Source: Burkholderiales bacterium (GTDB lineage Bacteria > Pseudomonadota > Gammaproteobacteria > Burkholderiales > Ga0077523). From it: a stretch of 54,689 nucleotides of DNA. Of this stretch, positions 1 through 8,164 are shown one piece after another. The position numbers and the translations under genes are program-made. The stretch is from the NCBI GenBank assembly GCA_019747905.1, contig JAIEQG010000114.1, positions 1 to 54,689 on the forward strand, read 5' to 3'. The notes under the pieces are model-generated. The model had not been told where the DNA came from and made no database searches. It saw only the letters and a list, made by a program, of their open reading frames with translations. How positions within the stretch are numbered: the first letter of the stretch is position 1; each line of letters begins with the position of its first letter.

Positions 1-73
1 CCCCCGGCATTGCCGGGGGAGGGGACTTACGCTCCTTCCCCCAGCTTTGCTGGGGGAAGGTTGGGATGGGGGC
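1..73. repeat. Composite palindromic (REP-like) repeat
   Basis: Two hairpins lie side by side. Positions 1-19 form CCCCCGGC-att-GCCGGGGG. Positions 34-60 form a 12-bp stem, CCTTCCCCCAGC, closed by a TTT loop, followed by TTGGGATGGGGGC at 61-73. The second unit recurs in both orientations at about 7.6, 7.8, 9.6, 9.7 and 18.0 kb. It lies just past the 3' end of the outer-membrane efflux gene and could act as a transcript end or RNA-stabilising element there. Confidence 0.8.
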
Positions 74-81
74 AACAGCCC

Positions 82-1560
82 TCAGCGCGCCGAGACCTTC
101 TCCGGCTCCGCCGGCAGATCACCCCACCCGCCGCCAAGAGCACGGATGAGCGCGACGGTTCCTGTAGCGCGCGCACCCCGGATGCGGTTTTCGTCCCGCA
201 CCACATCCAATGCGGTGCGCTGTGCATCGATCACTTCGAGGTAGCCGGTCGCGCCGACGTCGTAGCGGATCTGCGCGAGTTGCGCCGCACGCTTCGCCGC
301 CACCACCGCCTCTTCGTTTGCGGCTGCCTGCCCGGCCAGCGATCGCAGGCCCGCAAGGCTGTCCTCGACGTCGCCGAAGGCGAGCAGCACCTTCTGCCGA
401 TAGTTGCCGACCGACTCCTCGTACACCGCCTTCACCCGTGCCAGCTCGTTGCGGTTGCGACCGCCATCGAGAATGGGCACCGAGATCAGCGCACCGAGGA
501 ACGGACCGAAGAACCACGTGCGGCTCGACCAGCGGAACAGATCGCTCATGTCGTCCGACTCGAAGCCCGCCTGGCCCGTCAGCCTGATCTGCGGGAAGAA
601 CGCCGCCTTCGCCACGCCGATGCGCGCGTTGGCCGACACCAGGGCGCGTTGCGCGGCCACGATGTCGGGGCGACGCTCGAGCAGTGATGACGGGAGACCG
701 GCCGGGATCGACGGCACCGTCCCCGGCGGCGCCGTGATCATCAGGGAGAAATTCGCCGGAGGCTTGCCGAGCAGGATGGCCAGCGCGTTCTCCACCCGGG
801 CGCGGCGTCCTTCCGCTGCGGCGAGTTCGGTCCGGTTCACCGCGAGTTCCGTCTTGGCCCTGGCAACGTCCAGTTCGCCGGCGGCACCCGCCTGATAGCG
901 CGCTTCGTTCAGCTTGAGTGTGGCTTCGCGCAACTGCACGCCACGCCTCAGCACTTCGAGGTCCCCTTCGGTTTCGCGCAGCTCGAAGTAGGTTCGCGCC
1001 ACGTCGGCCTGCAACGCCAGGGTGACGGAGCGGAAGGTCGCCTCGGTGCCTTCGAGATCAGTCTTCGCCGCCCCGATGCTGTTCTTCACGCGGCCGAACA
1101 GATCGAGTTCATAGCTCGCGACCGCGTTCGCACGCCACAAGGTGCGTGACGACGTGTTGGCATCCGCCGGCAGTCCTGCCGATGCGGGCGACGGTCGCGT
1201 GTTGAACGGACCCACGCCCACGGAGACCTGCGGAATGCGATCGGCCTCGGTGATCCCGAGTACCGCCCGCGCCTGCAGCACGCGTGCCGCGGCCGCCTGC
1301 AGCCCGGGATTCTCCGCCATGGCGGCTGCCTCGAGCTGGTCGAGGGTCGAATCGCCGAAGGCTTTCCACCATTCGCCGCGCGGCTGGCTCTCGGCCGGTT
1401 CGCCCACTTTCCACGAACCGCGTTCGCTGGCCGGCAGCGCCAGCGCTTCCTGCTTGAACGCATCGGGCGTGGCCACCTTCGGTTGCTCGAACTTCGGGGC
1501 GAGGCTGCAACCTGAGATGACCAGCGCAATCGCCAACGGGATCAGTCGACGATCAACCAT
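82..1560 (-). CDS. RND efflux outer-membrane lipoprotein (OprM/OprN, NodT family)
   Basis: Outer-membrane channel of a tripartite drug or solvent efflux pump (TolC-like, NodT family), 492 aa, within the usual 450-500. The chosen ATG at 1560 overlaps the pump gene's stop by 8 bp. It gives a short signal peptide ending in the lipobox ISGC, so Cys would be lipidated and the protein anchored in the outer membrane. Two OEP repeats follow; each family repeat carries long coiled-coil segments, here around residues 180-260 and 400-470, plus the 'LLERRPDI' family signature in the middle. An in-frame ATG 21 bp upstream (1581) would put extra residues before the signal peptide and is less likely. It is the last gene of the adaptor-pump-channel operon; a strong hairpin repeat lies just downstream. 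Confidence 0.95.
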   Translation of the reverse strand: MVDRRLIPLAIALVISGCSLAPKFEQPKVATPDAFKQEALALPASERGSWKVGEPAESQPRGEWWKAFGDSTLDQLEAAAMAENPGLQAAAARVLQARAVLGITEADRIPQVSVGVGPFNTRPSPASAGLPADANTSSRTLWRANAVASYELDLFGRVKNSIGAAKTDLEGTEATFRSVTLALQADVARTYFELRETEGDLEVLRRGVQLREATLKLNEARYQAGAAGELDVARAKTELAVNRTELAAAEGRRARVENALAILLGKPPANFSLMITAPPGTVPSIPAGLPSSLLERRPDIVAAQRALVSANARIGVAKAAFFPQIRLTGQAGFESDDMSDLFRWSSRTWFFGPFLGALISVPILDGGRNRNELARVKAVYEESVGNYRQKVLLAFGDVEDSLAGLRSLAGQAAANEEAVVAAKRAAQLAQIRYDVGATGYLEVIDAQRTALDVVRDENRIRGARATGTVALIRALGGGWGDLPAEPEKVSAR

Positions 1561-4500
1561 GAACCGCCCCTCCTTCCGCAACTGGAATCGTCGGTACGTC
1601 GTGGTGCGGCGCCGCCAGCGGCTTGCGCCCCCGCACCAGCACGTAGAACACCGGCGTCATGAACAAGCCGAAGAACGTCACGCCCAGCATGCCGAAGAAC
1701 ACCGCGATGCCGATGGCCTGGCGCATCTCCGATCCGGCACCGCTCGCCAGCACCAGCGGTACCACACCCATGATGAACGCGAACGACGTCATCAGGATCG
1801 GGCGCAATCGCAAGCGGCAGGCCTCCAGCGCCGCCTCGTACTTCTTGCGTCCGGCCAGCTCCAGGTCGCGCGCGAACTCCACGATCAGGATCGCGTTCTT
1901 GCACGCAAGGCCTGCCAGCACGATGAAGGCGATCTGGGTGAAGATGTTGTTGTCGCCCTGCGGGAAGTTGGCCCCCACGATCGCCAGCATGATGCCGAAG
2001 ATCGTGCCCTGACCCACGGTGAGCCACACGCCGAACATCGCGAACAGCAGGCACAGCGGCACGATCAGGATCACCGCCAGCGGCAGACGCAGACTCTCGT
2101 ATTGCGCGGCGAGCACCAGGAACGCGAGCAGCACGCACAACGGGAACACGTAGATCATGGTGTTGCCGGCCAGCTGCTCCTGGTAGGTGAGGTCGGTCCA
2201 CTCGTAGCCGATACCCTTGGGCAACGTCTCGAGCAGGATCTTCTCGATGGCGGCCTGGGCCTGGCCGGAGGAGGCGCCCGGAGCCGGCCCGCCGTACAGA
2301 TCGGCCGTGACGTAGGTGTTGTAGCGCTGCACCCGGTCCGGCCCGAAGCTCTGCTTCGGCGTCAACAGCGACGAAAGCTGGACCATGCCGCCGTTGGCCG
2401 TGCGGATTTTGATCTGCCCGATCTGCTCCGGCTGCAGGCGATACGCGGCGTCCGCCTGCACCACCACTTGATAGGTGCGGCCGAAGCGGTTGAAGTCGTT
2501 CACGTACAGCGAGCCCAGATTGATCTGCAGCGCCGCGAAGATCTCCTCGAGACCCACACCCATCCGCTTCGCCTTCTCCCGATCCACGTCCGCGAAGATC
2601 TGCGGCACGTTGATCGTGTAGCTCGTGAAGACGCCCGCCAGTTCCTTGGTCTGGTAGGCCCGCCCCAGCACGCTTTGGAGCGCTTCGTTCAGAGCCGTGA
2701 AGCCGAGATTGCCGCGGTCCTCGATCTGCAGCTTGAAGCCGCCGACCTCTCCCAGCCCCATCACGGCCGGCGGCGGGAACACCATCACGAACGCGTCCTG
2801 GATGCCGGCCAGCTCCTGGTTGAGCTGCGTGAACGCGCCCCACAGGGACTGCTCGAAGCCATGCCGGTCCTTGAAGTCCTTCAGACCGAAGAACGCGATG
2901 CCTTCGTTCGGATTGTTGGTGAAGCCGTTGATCGACAGGCCCGGGAAAGCCACCGAATCGGACACGGCCGGATGCTTCAACCCGATCTCGCCCATGCGCT
3001 TGATGACGGCTTCCGTGCGATCGAGCGACGAGCCGTCCGGCAGCTTCGCGAAGCCCACCAGGTACTGCTTGTCCTGGGTCGGCACGAAGCCCTTCGGCAC
3101 GATCTCGAACAGGAACACGGTCAGCGCGATCAGCCCCGCGTAGACGATCATCACCGCAAACTTCAGGTTGAGCAGCTTGCGCACCCGTCCCTCGTAGCCG
3201 CGCGCGGACCACTTGAAGAACCGGTTGAAGCCGCGGAAGAACCAGCCCAGTACGGCATCGATCCCGCGCTGGAGGAAGTCAGGCGGCGCCCCGTGCGGCT
3301 TCAGCAGCACCGCGGACAGCGCCGGGGACAGCGTTAGCGAGTTGATGAGCGAGATCACCGTCGAGATGGCGATGGTCAGCGCGAACTGGTTGTAGAACTG
3401 ACCGCTAAGGCCCGACACGAAGGCGGTCGGTACGAACACCGCGCACAGCACCAGCGTCGTCGCGATGATGGGCCCGCTCACCTCGCGCATCGCCTGGTAC
3501 GTGGCGTCGCGCGGACTGAGACCGTTTTCGATGTTGCGTTCGACGTTCTCCACCACCACGATGGCGTCGTCCACCACGATGCCGATGGCGAGCACCATGC
3601 CGAACAGCGTGAGGGTGTTGATGGAGAAGCCGAACAGCATCAGCAGGCCGAAGGTGCCGATGATCGACACCGGCACCGCGATCAGCGGAATGATCGACGC
3701 CCGCCAGGTCTGCAGGAACACGACCACCACCAGTACCACCAGCGCCACGGCTTCCAGCAAGGTCGTGATCACGGCCTTGATCGACGCGCGCACGAACTGC
3801 GTCGGGTCGTAGACGATCTTGTAATCGAGACCGGGCGGAAAGTCCTTCTTGAGTTCCACCATCGCGTCGCGCACGTCGCTCGACAGGGACAGTGCATTGG
3901 CGCTCGGCGACTGGAACACCGCCACACCGACCGACGGCGTGTTGTTGAGCAGGCTGCGCAGTGAATAGGTGTTGGCGCCCAGCTCGATCCGCGCCACGTC
4001 CTTCAGGCGCACCAGACCGGTCGGCGTGCTGCGCACGATCACCTCGCCGAACTCCTGCTCGTCCTTCAAGCGCCCCTTGGCATTGATGTTGAGCTGGAAG
4101 TCCGCGGCACCGTGCGCCGGCGGTGCGCCGAGCACACCGGCGGCGACCTGCACGTTCTGCTCCTGCAGCGCTCGCACCACGTCGGTGGCCTGCAGGCCGA
4201 GGGCCGCGAGCTTGGGCGGCTGCAGCCAGATGCGCATGGCGTAGTCGCCGCCACCGAACACTTCCACCAGCCCCATGCCCTCGATGCGCTGCAGGCGGTT
4301 CTTGATGTTGAGCACCGAGTAGTTGCGCTGATAGAGCTCGTCGTAGCGGCCGTCGGGCGAGGTCAGGCTCACCACCATGGTGAGGTTGGGCGAACTCTTC
4401 TGCGCCACCACGCCGATGCGCCGCACTTCCTCGGGCAACCGCGGCAACGCCCGCTGCACGCGGCTCTGCACCTGGGTCTCGGCCTTGTCCACGTCCGAAC

Positions 4501-4795
4501 CCACCTTGAAGGTGATGGTGAGCTGGTACGAACCATCGGCCGTCGACTGCGACGACATGTAGAGCATGTCCTCGACGCCGTTGATCTGTTCCTCGAGAAC
4601 CGCGGCGACGGTATCCGCGATCACCTGCGGATTGGCGCCGGGGAACTGGGTGCGGACCTGCACCGACGGCGGCACCACGTCCGGGAATTCGGCGATCGGC
4701 AGCCGCAGCATCGACAGCAGGCCGGCGATGAAGATGAAGATCGAGATGACCGCCGCGAAGATCGGGCGGTCGATGAAGAAGCGCGAGAGATTCAT
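1553..4795 (-). CDS. RND multidrug efflux pump, inner-membrane permease (MexF/OqxB-like, HAE1 family)
   Basis: Proton-driven inner-membrane exporter of 1080 aa, slightly longer than the usual ~1050. The N-terminus (FFIDRPIFAAVISI) and the porter-domain sequence look most like the MexF/OqxB branch, which exports chloramphenicol, quinolones and similar amphiphiles in characterised members. The TM4 motif GIVVDDAIVVVENVE, near residue 405, carries the paired Asp of the proton relay. There are two repeats of TM helices plus a large periplasmic porter loop, as expected. It lies 18 bp after the adaptor gene and overlaps the channel gene by 8 bp, so the three are one transcript. The substrate cannot be read from sequence. 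Confidence 0.96.
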   Translation of the reverse strand: MNLSRFFIDRPIFAAVISIFIFIAGLLSMLRLPIAEFPDVVPPSVQVRTQFPGANPQVIADTVAAVLEEQINGVEDMLYMSSQSTADGSYQLTITFKVGSDVDKAETQVQSRVQRALPRLPEEVRRIGVVAQKSSPNLTMVVSLTSPDGRYDELYQRNYSVLNIKNRLQRIEGMGLVEVFGGGDYAMRIWLQPPKLAALGLQATDVVRALQEQNVQVAAGVLGAPPAHGAADFQLNINAKGRLKDEQEFGEVIVRSTPTGLVRLKDVARIELGANTYSLRSLLNNTPSVGVAVFQSPSANALSLSSDVRDAMVELKKDFPPGLDYKIVYDPTQFVRASIKAVITTLLEAVALVVLVVVVFLQTWRASIIPLIAVPVSIIGTFGLLMLFGFSINTLTLFGMVLAIGIVVDDAIVVVENVERNIENGLSPRDATYQAMREVSGPIIATTLVLCAVFVPTAFVSGLSGQFYNQFALTIAISTVISLINSLTLSPALSAVLLKPHGAPPDFLQRGIDAVLGWFFRGFNRFFKWSARGYEGRVRKLLNLKFAVMIVYAGLIALTVFLFEIVPKGFVPTQDKQYLVGFAKLPDGSSLDRTEAVIKRMGEIGLKHPAVSDSVAFPGLSINGFTNNPNEGIAFFGLKDFKDRHGFEQSLWGAFTQLNQELAGIQDAFVMVFPPPAVMGLGEVGGFKLQIEDRGNLGFTALNEALQSVLGRAYQTKELAGVFTSYTINVPQIFADVDREKAKRMGVGLEEIFAALQINLGSLYVNDFNRFGRTYQVVVQADAAYRLQPEQIGQIKIRTANGGMVQLSSLLTPKQSFGPDRVQRYNTYVTADLYGGPAPGASSGQAQAAIEKILLETLPKGIGYEWTDLTYQEQLAGNTMIYVFPLCVLLAFLVLAAQYESLRLPLAVILIVPLCLLFAMFGVWLTVGQGTIFGIMLAIVGANFPQGDNNIFTQIAFIVLAGLACKNAILIVEFARDLELAGRKKYEAALEACRLRLRPILMTSFAFIMGVVPLVLASGAGSEMRQAIGIAVFFGMLGVTFFGLFMTPVFYVLVRGRKPLAAPHHDVPTIPVAEGGAVHG

Positions 4796-4813
4796 GGGGG
4801 CGGTTCCAGGCGC

Positions 4814-6007
4814 TTACTTCGACTCGGGCTTCTTGGGTTCGGCGGCCGCAGCCTTCGCGGCATCGGCACCTTCGAGCGACGGGCTGACCGGTTGCCCCGG
4901 TCGCACGCGCATCAGGCCGTTCACGATCACGTGCTCGCCGGGCTTGAGACCTTCCAGGATCACGCGCTGCCCTTCCGTGACCTGCCCGATCTTCACGACG
5001 CGGTACTCGGCCTTCTTGTCGGCACTCACCACGTAGACGAACTTGCGGTCCTGGTCGGTAGCCACCGCCTTGTCCGGCACCACTACGGCGTCGTGCATCC
5101 CACCCGGGTCGCCGAGCCGGGCCCGCGCGTACAGGCCGGGCACCAGCGAACCGTCGCGATTGTCGAGCAGCGCGCGCAGGCGCACGTTGCCGGTCGCGAT
5201 GTCCACCTTGTTGTCCACGTAGACCAGTGTCGCCTGGTGCGGGAAGCCCTCTTCCGCCGCCAGGCCGATTTCCACCGGCAGGCGGCCGCCCTTCACCGTG
5301 CCGCGCCCCTTCAAGCCGTACTTGACGAACGTGCGCTCGTCCACGTCGAAGGTCACGTAGATCGGTCCGGACGAAACGATGGTGGTGAGCACCGGCGATT
5401 CGGGACCTTCGGTCTGCACGAAGTTGCCGGCGGTGATCTCGGGCTTGCCGACGCGGCCTGAAATGGGTGCAGTCACGCGCGTGAAGGACAGATCGAGCCG
5501 GGTCGCGTCCAGAGCCGCCTGCGCTGCCTTGTACATCGCCTCGAGGTCCTTCAGGGAGGCGGACTTCTCGTCGACTTCGCGCTGCGAGGTCGCCTGGCTC
5601 GCGAGCAGCTTCTCGGCTCGCGCCAATTCGACCCGGGCGAGATCGATGCGCGTCTGGCTCGCGATCAGGTCGGCCTCGGCTTTCGCCACGCGCGCCTGCA
5701 CCGGCCGCGGATCGATGGTCACCAGCAGGTCGCCCTTGCGCACCTCAGCACCCTGGGCGAAGTGGACCTCCTGGATGTAGCCGGTAATGCGCGAGCGCAC
5801 CTGCACCTGCTCCACCGCTTCGAGGCGCGCCGGAAACTCCTGGCGCTCCACCACCGGTCGCAGCTTCGCTTCGGCGTAAGTGACCGGCGCTCCGCCGCCG
5901 CCTGCCGGTGGTCCACCGGCAGCCGCTTCGTCCTTCTTGCCGCACGCGGCGAGAGTCACTACGGCCAAAACGGCGGTGGCGACCATCCAATCCCGAGACT
6001 TCGACAT
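4814..6007 (-). CDS. RND efflux periplasmic adaptor (membrane fusion protein)
   Basis: Adaptor that bridges the inner-membrane pump and the outer-membrane channel, 397 aa. The ATG at 6007 follows a GGAAGGGAG Shine-Dalgarno. It gives a lipoprotein signal peptide with lipobox LAAC, then a Gly/Ala-rich linker. Next come the lipoyl half-motifs (RITGYIQEVHFAQGAEVRKG and TAPISGRVG) flanking an alpha-helical hairpin, then beta-barrel and membrane-proximal domains. The C-terminus is a Lys/Glu/Pro-rich tail. Order adaptor-pump-channel, all leftward and tightly spaced, matches MexEF-OprN and OqxAB layouts. A longer reading frame reaches 6145 but would place the signal peptide 46 residues inside, so it was rejected. 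Confidence 0.94.
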   Translation of the reverse strand: MSKSRDWMVATAVLAVVTLAACGKKDEAAAGGPPAGGGGAPVTYAEAKLRPVVERQEFPARLEAVEQVQVRSRITGYIQEVHFAQGAEVRKGDLLVTIDPRPVQARVAKAEADLIASQTRIDLARVELARAEKLLASQATSQREVDEKSASLKDLEAMYKAAQAALDATRLDLSFTRVTAPISGRVGKPEITAGNFVQTEGPESPVLTTIVSSGPIYVTFDVDERTFVKYGLKGRGTVKGGRLPVEIGLAAEEGFPHQATLVYVDNKVDIATGNVRLRALLDNRDGSLVPGLYARARLGDPGGMHDAVVVPDKAVATDQDRKFVYVVSADKKAEYRVVKIGQVTEGQRVILEGLKPGEHVIVNGLMRVRPGQPVSPSLEGADAAKAAAAEPKKPESK

Positions 6008-6045
6008 GCCGATGCTCCCTTCCAGCGCGACGCGACCCGCGTCGA

Positions 6046-6591
6046 TCAATGAATCTTTTCCGTGGCGAGGCGCGTCAGCACCTTCGCGATGCGTTTCTTG
6101 TCCTGCGGCTCGAGCGGCGACACGCCGAGCATCTCGAGCAACCACATGCCGTCCAGGGCGAGAGTCACGATCGCTGCCTGGTCCCAGCCCACCGATGTCT
6201 TCGCCAACTGGGCGAAGTGATGCTTGTAGAACGCCCGGATCGGTTCGAGCAGTTCCGGATTCGACGCAAGCGCCGGGATCAGCGAGCAGGACGTGTTGCC
6301 GAGTTTCTCTTCCGCCGACGTCACCGCTTCCAGATAGGCCTCGAGCATGCGGGTCGGGTCGTTGCCCATGCGCTCGCTCGCTTCCTTGTACAACCCCTGG
6401 AATGCGCTGGTCATGCGCTGGACGAGCGCCACCAGCAGCGAGTCCTTGGTCTGGAAGTGATACAGGACCCCGCCCTTGCTCAAGCCCGCGCGCTCGGCCG
6501 CGGCGTCGAGCGTCAGGTGGGCAGCACCCTGCTCGCGCACGATCGCCTCGGCGGCATCGAGAATGGCATCCCGGGAACTCTCTCTGGACAT
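6046..6591 (-). CDS. TetR-family repressor of the efflux operon
   Basis: DNA-binding repressor, 181 aa. Residues 1-60 form the TetR helix-turn-helix (AERAGLSKGGVLYHFQTKDS), and the rest is a helical ligand-binding and dimer domain of TetR_C type. It lies 38 bp upstream of the adaptor gene in the same orientation, so it is probably the first gene of the efflux transcript and represses its own operon. Two copies of a 19-bp site upstream (6633-6651 and 6668-6686) are the likely binding sites. Known efflux repressors of this class release DNA on binding pump substrates. Regulation here is inferred from position; MexEF itself is LysR-controlled in Pseudomonas. Confidence 0.92.
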   Translation of the reverse strand: MSRESSRDAILDAAEAIVREQGAAHLTLDAAAERAGLSKGGVLYHFQTKDSLLVALVQRMTSAFQGLYKEASERMGNDPTRMLEAYLEAVTSAEEKLGNTSCSLIPALASNPELLEPIRAFYKHHFAQLAKTSVGWDQAAIVTLALDGMWLLEMLGVSPLEPQDKKRIAKVLTRLATEKIH

Positions 6592-6632
6592 GTGGTTGGC
6601 AGACTCCGTGTGGATTCAGCGGGCAGTCTCTG

Positions 6633-6686
6633 ACCGTCCAGCCGGTATAGTTTGGCCGCGACCATAAACCGTCCAGCCGGTACAGT
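6633..6686. promoter_or_regulatory. Twin TetR operator sites
   Basis: Two near-identical 19-bp copies, ACCGTCCAGCCGGTATAGT at 6633-6651 and ACCGTCCAGCCGGTACAGT at 6668-6686, differ at one base and are 35 bp apart. Each contains the imperfect palindrome ACCG-N6-CGGT typical of TetR-family operators. The upstream copy overlaps the spacer of the leftward promoter, and the other lies at or just past the start of transcription. That is a sensible arrangement for repression. Confidence 0.75.
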
Positions 6687-6689
6687 CAA
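6661..6689 (-). promoter_or_regulatory. Predicted sigma-70 promoter for the TetR/efflux transcript
   Basis: On the minus strand there is a TTGACT -35 box (6684-6689), a 17-bp spacer and a TATGGT -10 box (6661-6666). Transcription would start near 6654, about 60 bp before the tetR start codon. The spacer is almost filled by one of the two 19-bp operator copies. Confidence 0.6.
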
Positions 6690-6795
6690 CCTTGTTTACA
6701 TCATGACTCTTCCGTGACGGCCGGTGCTCCGGAATCCGCGCACCCGTGAAACAATGGCGGGGTTTCCGATGCATCCAGCCCTGAGCGAGCGATCC

Positions 6796-7611
6796 ATGTC
6801 CCACCAGACTCCCCGGTCCTACCTGTTCGTCCCCGCCAACCGTCCGGAGCGCTACGACCGCGCCTGTACGGCCGGGGCCGACGCCGTCATCGTCGATCTG
6901 GAAGATGCGGTCCCGCCCGGGGAGAAGCAGACCGCCCGCGAATCGTTGGCCGAATGGCTCTCGCCCGAGCGGCCGGTATTGGTGCGGGTCAACGCCGTCG
7001 ATACGCCATGGCACGCCGAAGATCTCGCGCTGTGCAGCCGCGCCGGGGTCGCCGGCATCGTTCTGCCCAAGGCCGAAATGGTGTCCGGAGCAGTCGCCTC
7101 GCTCTGCGGCGACGGATCGCGTCAGCTGCTTCCTCTCATCGAAACCGCGATCGGCCTCACGCGCGCACGTGACATTGCCCAGGCACGCGGCGTCCGGCGG
7201 TTGGTCTTCGGCAGCATCGACTTCCAGGTGGATCTCGGCATCGATGGCGACGGCGAGGAACTCCTGTATTTCCGCTCGCAGCTGGTGCTGATCTCGCGCC
7301 TGGCCGGGATCGATGCGCCCGTGGACGGGGTGTGTACCGAGATCGACGAACCCGAACAGTTGCAGGCCGAGACCCTGCGGGCGAAGCGGCTGGGGTTCGG
7401 CGGAAAGCTGTGCATTCACCCGCGCCAGGTACCGCTGGTCAACGACTGCTTCACCCCATCGGCCGAGGAACTCGAGTGGGCTGAGCGCGTGTTGGCCGCC
7501 GCAGCCAAGGCCTCGGGTGCCGCCATCGCTGTGGACGGGCGGATGGTGGACCGGCCGGTGTTGCTGAAGGCGGAGCGGTTGCTGCTGCAGGCGGGACGAT
7601 TGAAGGGGTAG
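6796..7611 (+). CDS. HpcH/HpaI aldolase / CitE-like CoA-ester lyase
   Basis: Mg-dependent carbon-carbon lyase of the CitE/HpcH family, 271 aa. Characterised relatives cleave citryl-, malyl- or citramalyl-CoA. Visible motifs are RSYLFVPANRPERY at the N-terminus, IVDLEDAVPPGEK (metal and substrate region), LPLIETAIGL and FGSIDFQVDLGI, ending with GFGGKLCIHPRQV. The start at 6796 gives the usual N-terminus; in-frame ATGs at 6724 and 6769 would add unconserved residues. It stands alone, divergent from the efflux regulator, with no citrate lyase alpha or gamma subunits nearby. A stand-alone CoA-ester lyase is therefore more likely than citrate lyase. The exact substrate is unknown. Confidence 0.88.
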   Translation: MSHQTPRSYLFVPANRPERYDRACTAGADAVIVDLEDAVPPGEKQTARESLAEWLSPERPVLVRVNAVDTPWHAEDLALCSRAGVAGIVLPKAEMVSGAVASLCGDGSRQLLPLIETAIGLTRARDIAQARGVRRLVFGSIDFQVDLGIDGDGEELLYFRSQLVLISRLAGIDAPVDGVCTEIDEPEQLQAETLRAKRLGFGGKLCIHPRQVPLVNDCFTPSAEELEWAERVLAAAAKASGAAIAVDGRMVDRPVLLKAERLLLQAGRLKG

Positions 7612-7815
7612 TTGCCCCCATCCCGACCTTCCCCCACCGCTGATGGGGGAAGGAGCGTAGGGCTACCTCCCCCGCCCCCGGCGTTGCCGAGGGCTGTACG
7701 GCGCACGCATCTAGCTCGGCAATCCTACAACTCGTTCCACCACTGAAGCCCGGGTACGGTAAACCCAGGCACTCCTTCCCCCAGCAAAGCTGGGGGAAGG
7801 TTGGGATGGGGGCAG
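7612..7815. repeat. Inverted pair of palindromic REP-like repeats
   Basis: One unit in reverse orientation (about 7616-7660, starting CCCCCATCCCGACCTTCCCCC) and one in forward orientation (7771-7813, loop AAA) flank about 110 bp that includes a degenerate CCCCCGGCGTTGCCGAGG hairpin near 7676. The pair starts immediately after the CitE-like stop codon. This head-to-head arrangement is like that of REP pairs (BIMEs). Confidence 0.75.
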
Positions 7816-8164
7816 GCAAAAAATCGCCCCCACGAAAACTTGATGTCACCACGGTTGCATTGGGGCGATCGGCCTCCGTGTCCGGTCGATCGTGCGGCCG
7901 GCAACCAGGGACGGAGCTCAGGCGCGCATGACTCCGCAGACGCGGAGAGTGATGCCTATGCTCTTGCTCGTCTGAACGACGAGCTGAGTCGCCCGGGCAC
8001 CCTGGCGCTCATGGGTGCTGCGGACAGGAGCAGGAGTCGGATTTCTTGACATTCTGGACCCCGCTTGCTCGCGAAGACCCGTGTTGTCAGAGGGTCGCTG
8101 AGCGCCGGCACGTCGTTTGCCTGCCGCGATTCGAGTGAGTCGCGCTTGCCGACGGAGACTGATC
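7816..8164. other. Intergenic region upstream of the PEP-CTERM gene
   Basis: About 350 bp with no convincing gene. A short open frame at 7801-8049 has no family features and begins inside a repeat. A TTGACA at 8047-8052 has no good -10 partner, and a sigma-54-like TGGACC...TTGCT at 8055-8069 has spacing one base too short. Promoter elements for the next gene are presumably here but were not identified. Confidence 0.4.

Noticed and set aside
1142..3337. 731-codon open frame antisense to the efflux genes
   Set aside because: No domain; composition is that of a shadow frame of the pump gene.
7801..8049. 82-codon frame in the gap before the PEP-CTERM gene
   Set aside because: Begins inside a palindromic repeat, lacks a ribosome site and shows no domain.
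8055..8069. Sigma-54-like promoter (TGGACC...TTGCT) before the PEP-CTERM gene
   Set aside because: Spacing between GG and GC is 9 rather than 10, so RpoN binding is unlikely. The region is only a weak candidate.
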